Below, piece by piece: positions 61,531 through 64,000 of a DNA stretch of 64,000 nucleotides (the stretch's first letter is position 1; every line of letters starts with the position of its first letter). The notes under the pieces are model-generated. The model did no database searches. It worked only from the letters and a program-made list of their open reading frames with translations, and was not told the origin of the DNA. Source of the DNA: Mucilaginibacter sp. OK283 (GTDB taxonomy: Bacteria > Bacteroidota > Bacteroidia > Sphingobacteriales > Sphingobacteriaceae). Location of the stretch: assembly GCF_900110415.1 (NCBI RefSeq), contig NZ_FODR01000005.1:62001-126000 (forward strand), read 5' to 3'. Both the position numbers and the translations under genes were made by a program.

Positions 61531-62688
61531 TTAGGGCCTGGCGTTTTGCATTAAGGAACTGTTGAACTTAACAATAAGTGCAAACAGCTCTTTGTATTTA
61601 TTTAAGGGTAGCGTGGCGCTGATATCAAATACGTCATGATAAGCTTTTATGCCGCCCATGGTGTAAATAAAAAATGCCGGTACCCCTTTCTCGGTAAATA
61701 AATAATGATCGCTATTGGCAGCTTTGCCACGTTTGGCTACTTTAACAAAATAGTGGTTATCGTTATTTATCTGCTGCATGGCGGCAAATTCCTGCGGATA
61801 AACGGTGGCGTTTACCACGGTGATCCCTTCAATGCCGGTACCGTTCAAATCAAGGTTAATCAAAAAACGGATCTTCTTTAAATCTATCAGAGGGTTTTCG
61901 GTAAAATATTTTGAGCCCAGCAAGCCAGCCTCCTCACCCGAAAAAGCAATAAAGGCCATGGTATAGGGCTGTGGGTTTGCCGCGTAATATTTGGCCAGGC
62001 TTAGCATCTGCGTTAGGCCGCTGGCATTATCATTGGCTCCGGGGAAGTATGTATTGCTGCCCATGCCGCCTAAATGGTCGTAATGGGCGGTAATCACTAT
62101 CATCGAATCGGGCTTAACCGTTCCCTTTACTATTCCACAAACATTGACTGTTTTAAAATCGGGGATGAGTTTGTTTTCTATAGCTACAGTTAACGAAGAG
62201 GGTGCCTGTTTCAGCGCCTTTTTATCAACCTGTATCACTGTAAAATCCAACGCCTTGCCTTCAACCGACCAGGTAAGCTTATCCTCTAAAGATACAATGA
62301 CACGGTTTTGTTTATCAACAAAATGAGTGCTATCGGTTTGTTCCAGCCTGCCTGTGCCTGTTACGCCACGGCTATCGGGGCTCACAATAAACTCTTTGCC
62401 GGGGATAAGCTCAACCCCGTTGATGGCCACATCCATTTTACCGGGGAAAATATTAACCGGGTAACTAAACTCCTGCAGGTAATTTTTGCCCGCCATTGGT
62501 TTTACCCCATAGCTTTTAAACTGTGCCGATATAAATGCCGCAGCCTTATGCACGCCATCATGGGTATAACCACGGCCCCAAAAATAGGGAGAAGTAAGGG
62601 TATCTACCAGTTTACGGGCAAACACGCTGTCCTGTGCAAATGTGGTGCCCGATATAAAAAGCAACAGCAGGGTAAGTTTAAATTTCAT
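61531..62688 (-). CDS. M28-family zinc aminopeptidase, exported
   Basis: A 385-residue secreted or periplasmic peptidase with a signal peptide (about 1-19, TTFAQ). The two-zinc site of family M28 is complete: H202 in TAHYDHLGG, D220 in GANDNASG, E252/E253 in SGEEAGLLG, D280 in INLDLNG and H328 in NSDHYLF. A protease-associated-like insertion lies at about 85-180. Such enzymes trim N-terminal residues from peptides. The gene is followed, 50 bases further along the strand's upstream side, by the isomerase-like gene on the same strand; operon structure is unclear. Confidence 0.94.
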   Translation of the reverse strand: MKFKLTLLLLFISGTTFAQDSVFARKLVDTLTSPYFWGRGYTHDGVHKAAAFISAQFKSYGVKPMAGKNYLQEFSYPVNIFPGKMDVAINGVELIPGKEFIVSPDSRGVTGTGRLEQTDSTHFVDKQNRVIVSLEDKLTWSVEGKALDFTVIQVDKKALKQAPSSLTVAIENKLIPDFKTVNVCGIVKGTVKPDSMIVITAHYDHLGGMGSNTYFPGANDNASGLTQMLSLAKYYAANPQPYTMAFIAFSGEEAGLLGSKYFTENPLIDLKKIRFLINLDLNGTGIEGITVVNATVYPQEFAAMQQINNDNHYFVKVAKRGKAANSDHYLFTEKGVPAFFIYTMGGIKAYHDVFDISATLPLNKYKELFALIVKFNSSLMQNARP

Positions 62689-62737
62689 TTATAACGATGC
62701 AGGTAAATGTTATTGTGGCAGCAAATTATAGGAAATG

Positions 62738-63679
62738 CTACATAAAACTGTCAGCCTCCCTGTAAGCTTTTATCAAAGCCAGTTCCCCATCTTTTCCCTG
62801 CCCGGCGGTACCGTGTTCCATGCCTAAAACGCCGCGATAGCCCTTGTTATAAATGTGTTTGAATATATTTTTATAATTTACCTCGCCGGTGCCAGGTTCT
62901 TTGCGGCCGGGGTTATCGCCAATTTGGTAGTAGCCTATTTCGTCGTAAACCAAATCAAGGGTAGGGATAATGTTGCCCTGGTTGCGCTGTACGTGGTACA
63001 TATCATACAATATTTTGCACGACGGGCTGCCCACGGCCTTGCAAATGGCGTAAGCCTGGTCGGGTGTACGCAGGAAAAGATCGGGGTTATCGCTTAACGG
63101 CTCAAGCACCATGATAACGCCGTGGGGCTCTAAAATGGCGGTGCCTTTTTTAATAGCTTCTATCACATTGCCGGTTTGTATTCCAATGGGCAGGTTGCGC
63201 ACAAAATCGCCGGGTACAACAGTTACCAGTTTGCTGTTGATGCGTTTGGCTATTTCTACCGCCTGTTTGCACGATGCAATAAATTTCTCTACCTGGTCGG
63301 CCTTGCCGGATGCCAGCATGTTGCTATCATTGCCCAAACCTGGCTGAACAAATACGCCCATAGTCATGCCCAGTTTAGCCAGCGTATCGCCTATTTTTTT
63401 CTGCTCATCCTCGGTACGGTGGCTCATGCCATTATCTTCGATGGAGCGAAAGCCTTTATCGTATGCAAATTTTATCTGCTCAACAAAATTATCGCCGGCA
63501 TGGTTTTTAAACATCCCATCGTGAATGCCATAATTAAGATTGAAAGGCTTATCGGCGGCGGTTGTTGCCACACCAGCCGGATCGGCACAGCCGGTAAGTG
63601 TAGCCGCATTTAATACACCGGTACTTAATAATGATGCGCCCGCAAGCATCGAGCTTTGCACAAAGTTTCTGCGTTTCAT
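62738..63679 (-). CDS. exported TIM-barrel sugar isomerase/epimerase-like protein
   Basis: A 313-residue protein of the xylose-isomerase-like TIM barrel (hydroxypyruvate isomerase type). The N-terminus has a twin-arginine-like signal (KRRNFVQSSMLAG) and a possible lipobox (LTGC, Cys near 31). Barrel motifs are GFRSIEDNGM, VTVVPGD, IMVLEPLSDNPDL, ILYDMYHVQRNQGN, YYQIGDNPGRKEPGTGEVNY and GYRGVLGMEHGT, with the Glu, Asp, His and Glu metal ligands of the fold. The substrate (a keto sugar or hydroxypyruvate) is not resolved. Tat export is inferred from the signal only. Confidence 0.9.
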   Translation of the reverse strand: MKRRNFVQSSMLAGASLLSTGVLNAATLTGCADPAGVATTAADKPFNLNYGIHDGMFKNHAGDNFVEQIKFAYDKGFRSIEDNGMSHRTEDEQKKIGDTLAKLGMTMGVFVQPGLGNDSNMLASGKADQVEKFIASCKQAVEIAKRINSKLVTVVPGDFVRNLPIGIQTGNVIEAIKKGTAILEPHGVIMVLEPLSDNPDLFLRTPDQAYAICKAVGSPSCKILYDMYHVQRNQGNIIPTLDLVYDEIGYYQIGDNPGRKEPGTGEVNYKNIFKHIYNKGYRGVLGMEHGTAGQGKDGELALIKAYREADSFM

Positions 63680-63853
63680 AGGCCTGAATTGGTTTGAGCA
63701 GGCAAGATAGTTTTATTGAAGGCAAAATTCAACAATAAAAAATCAAAAGTGGATGTATAGGCAATCAGGAAGACCAGCAGTTAAAAAAACGGATACGTTT
63801 TACAAATTTTATGAAAAAGATGTAAGTTGTAATCGACTAACATGATAAAAAAT

Positions 63854-63896
63854 AAAAGAGGCTGCCCCGGGATAGGACAGCCTCTTTTATTTTTTT
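63854..63896 (-). terminator. terminator next to the last, partial gene
   Basis: An 11-bp perfect stem, AAAAGAGGCTG (63854-63864) with CAGCCTCTTTT (63878-63888), and flanking A/T runs. It lies directly behind the minus-strand gene that ends at 63907. Confidence 0.85.
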
Positions 63897-63906
63897 AGGC
63901 CTGTAT

Positions 63907-64000
63907 TTATTTACCTGTTAAGGCAACGTTGAATTTGCCATCGGTGATAGCTTTAACTTTACCAGAACCTGCGGTAACATTACCTTTAAATGTACCCTGT
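63907..64000 (-). CDS. C-terminal fragment of an unidentified protein
   Basis: The minus strand is open from the window end to a TAA at 63907-63909 and encodes a beta-rich tail (GTFKGNVTAGSGKVKAITDG, then KFNVALTGK). The terminator 11 bases behind the stop supports a real gene end. The fragment (about 30 residues) is too short to name; the alternating pattern resembles the last strands of small secreted beta-barrel proteins common in this phylum. Confidence 0.6.
   Translation of the reverse strand, partial: QGTFKGNVTAGSGKVKAITDGKFNVALTGK

Overview
The window looks like chromosome of a Bacteroidota bacterium, most probably a Sphingobacteriaceae member of the Mucilaginibacter/Pedobacter type. 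The evidence is three SusC/SusD-like or TonB-linked receptor loci, a FecI/FecR pair whose FecR carries a DUF4974-type tail, type IX secretion (T9SS) cargo with both kinds of C-terminal sorting domain, PorP/SprF and OmpA-type partners, a short primary sigma factor without region 1.1, promoters of the TAnnTTTG type, and weak or absent Shine-Dalgarno sites. The genus is inference; no rRNA or tRNA gene is visible.

Layout. 1-6569: the end of a SusC receptor, its SusD lipoprotein, and a c-type cytochrome/FG-GAP lipoprotein. 6609-7295: rpiA on the minus strand. 7421-15927: a self-contained uptake locus (ECF sigma, FecR, SusC with an STN domain, SusD, and a secreted phosphodiesterase-alkaline phosphatase fusion), probably for scavenging phosphate from organic phosphodiesters. 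16009-17502: a conserved protein of unknown function. 18227-23509: a T9SS-type trio (CHU_C cargo, PorP/SprF, OmpA/PD40). 23558-25185: an AAA ATPase-nuclease preceded by three related palindromes. 25610-29198: a small membrane peptide, a dGTPase, a LacI-type regulator and a membrane protein. 29477-33086: ccmE (Cys-type), ccmF and a PhyH dioxygenase. 33031-34551: two tandem secreted paralogues. 34901-37469: a GH43-ricin lipoprotein and an alpha/beta hydrolase. 37552-41148: a housekeeping run (DUF2520, fdx, iscX, kdsC, maf, DUF4136). 41202-49839, mostly minus strand: a T9SS beta-solenoid with a tiny membrane partner, a PhzF protein, a four-module CBM48 protein with an aspartyl protease, and an ABC ATPase with a 3-TM partner. 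50046-53720: rpoD, an MBL hydrolase and lpdA. 54090-64000: an Oar-like receptor, a sterol-desaturase-family protein, purM, a ClC protein, an M28 peptidase, a TIM-barrel isomerase and the end of one further gene.

The most striking signal is outside the genes. At least nine intergenic spacers are built from degenerate tandem heptamers (7-bp period). The word differs between loci but is constant within each. Often a second array in inverted orientation follows, so the spacer could fold into a long hairpin. The arrays run right up to, and sometimes into, start or stop codons (iscX stop, maf start, MBL stop; within a few bases of the rpoD, CBM48, lpdA and purM stops). Two other spacers carry about 10-bp-period arrays. 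I can name no described Bacteroidota element that fits; heptameric short tandem repeats of cyanobacteria are the nearest analogy I know. The palindrome-flanked ATPase-nuclease is the second candidate for an undescribed system.

Genes that plausibly act together: the ECF-FecR-SusCD-phosphatase set; CcmE/CcmF, which would mature the cytochrome-like lipoprotein at 5025; the T9SS trio with the other T9SS cargo at 41441; and fdx with iscX for iron-sulfur cluster supply.
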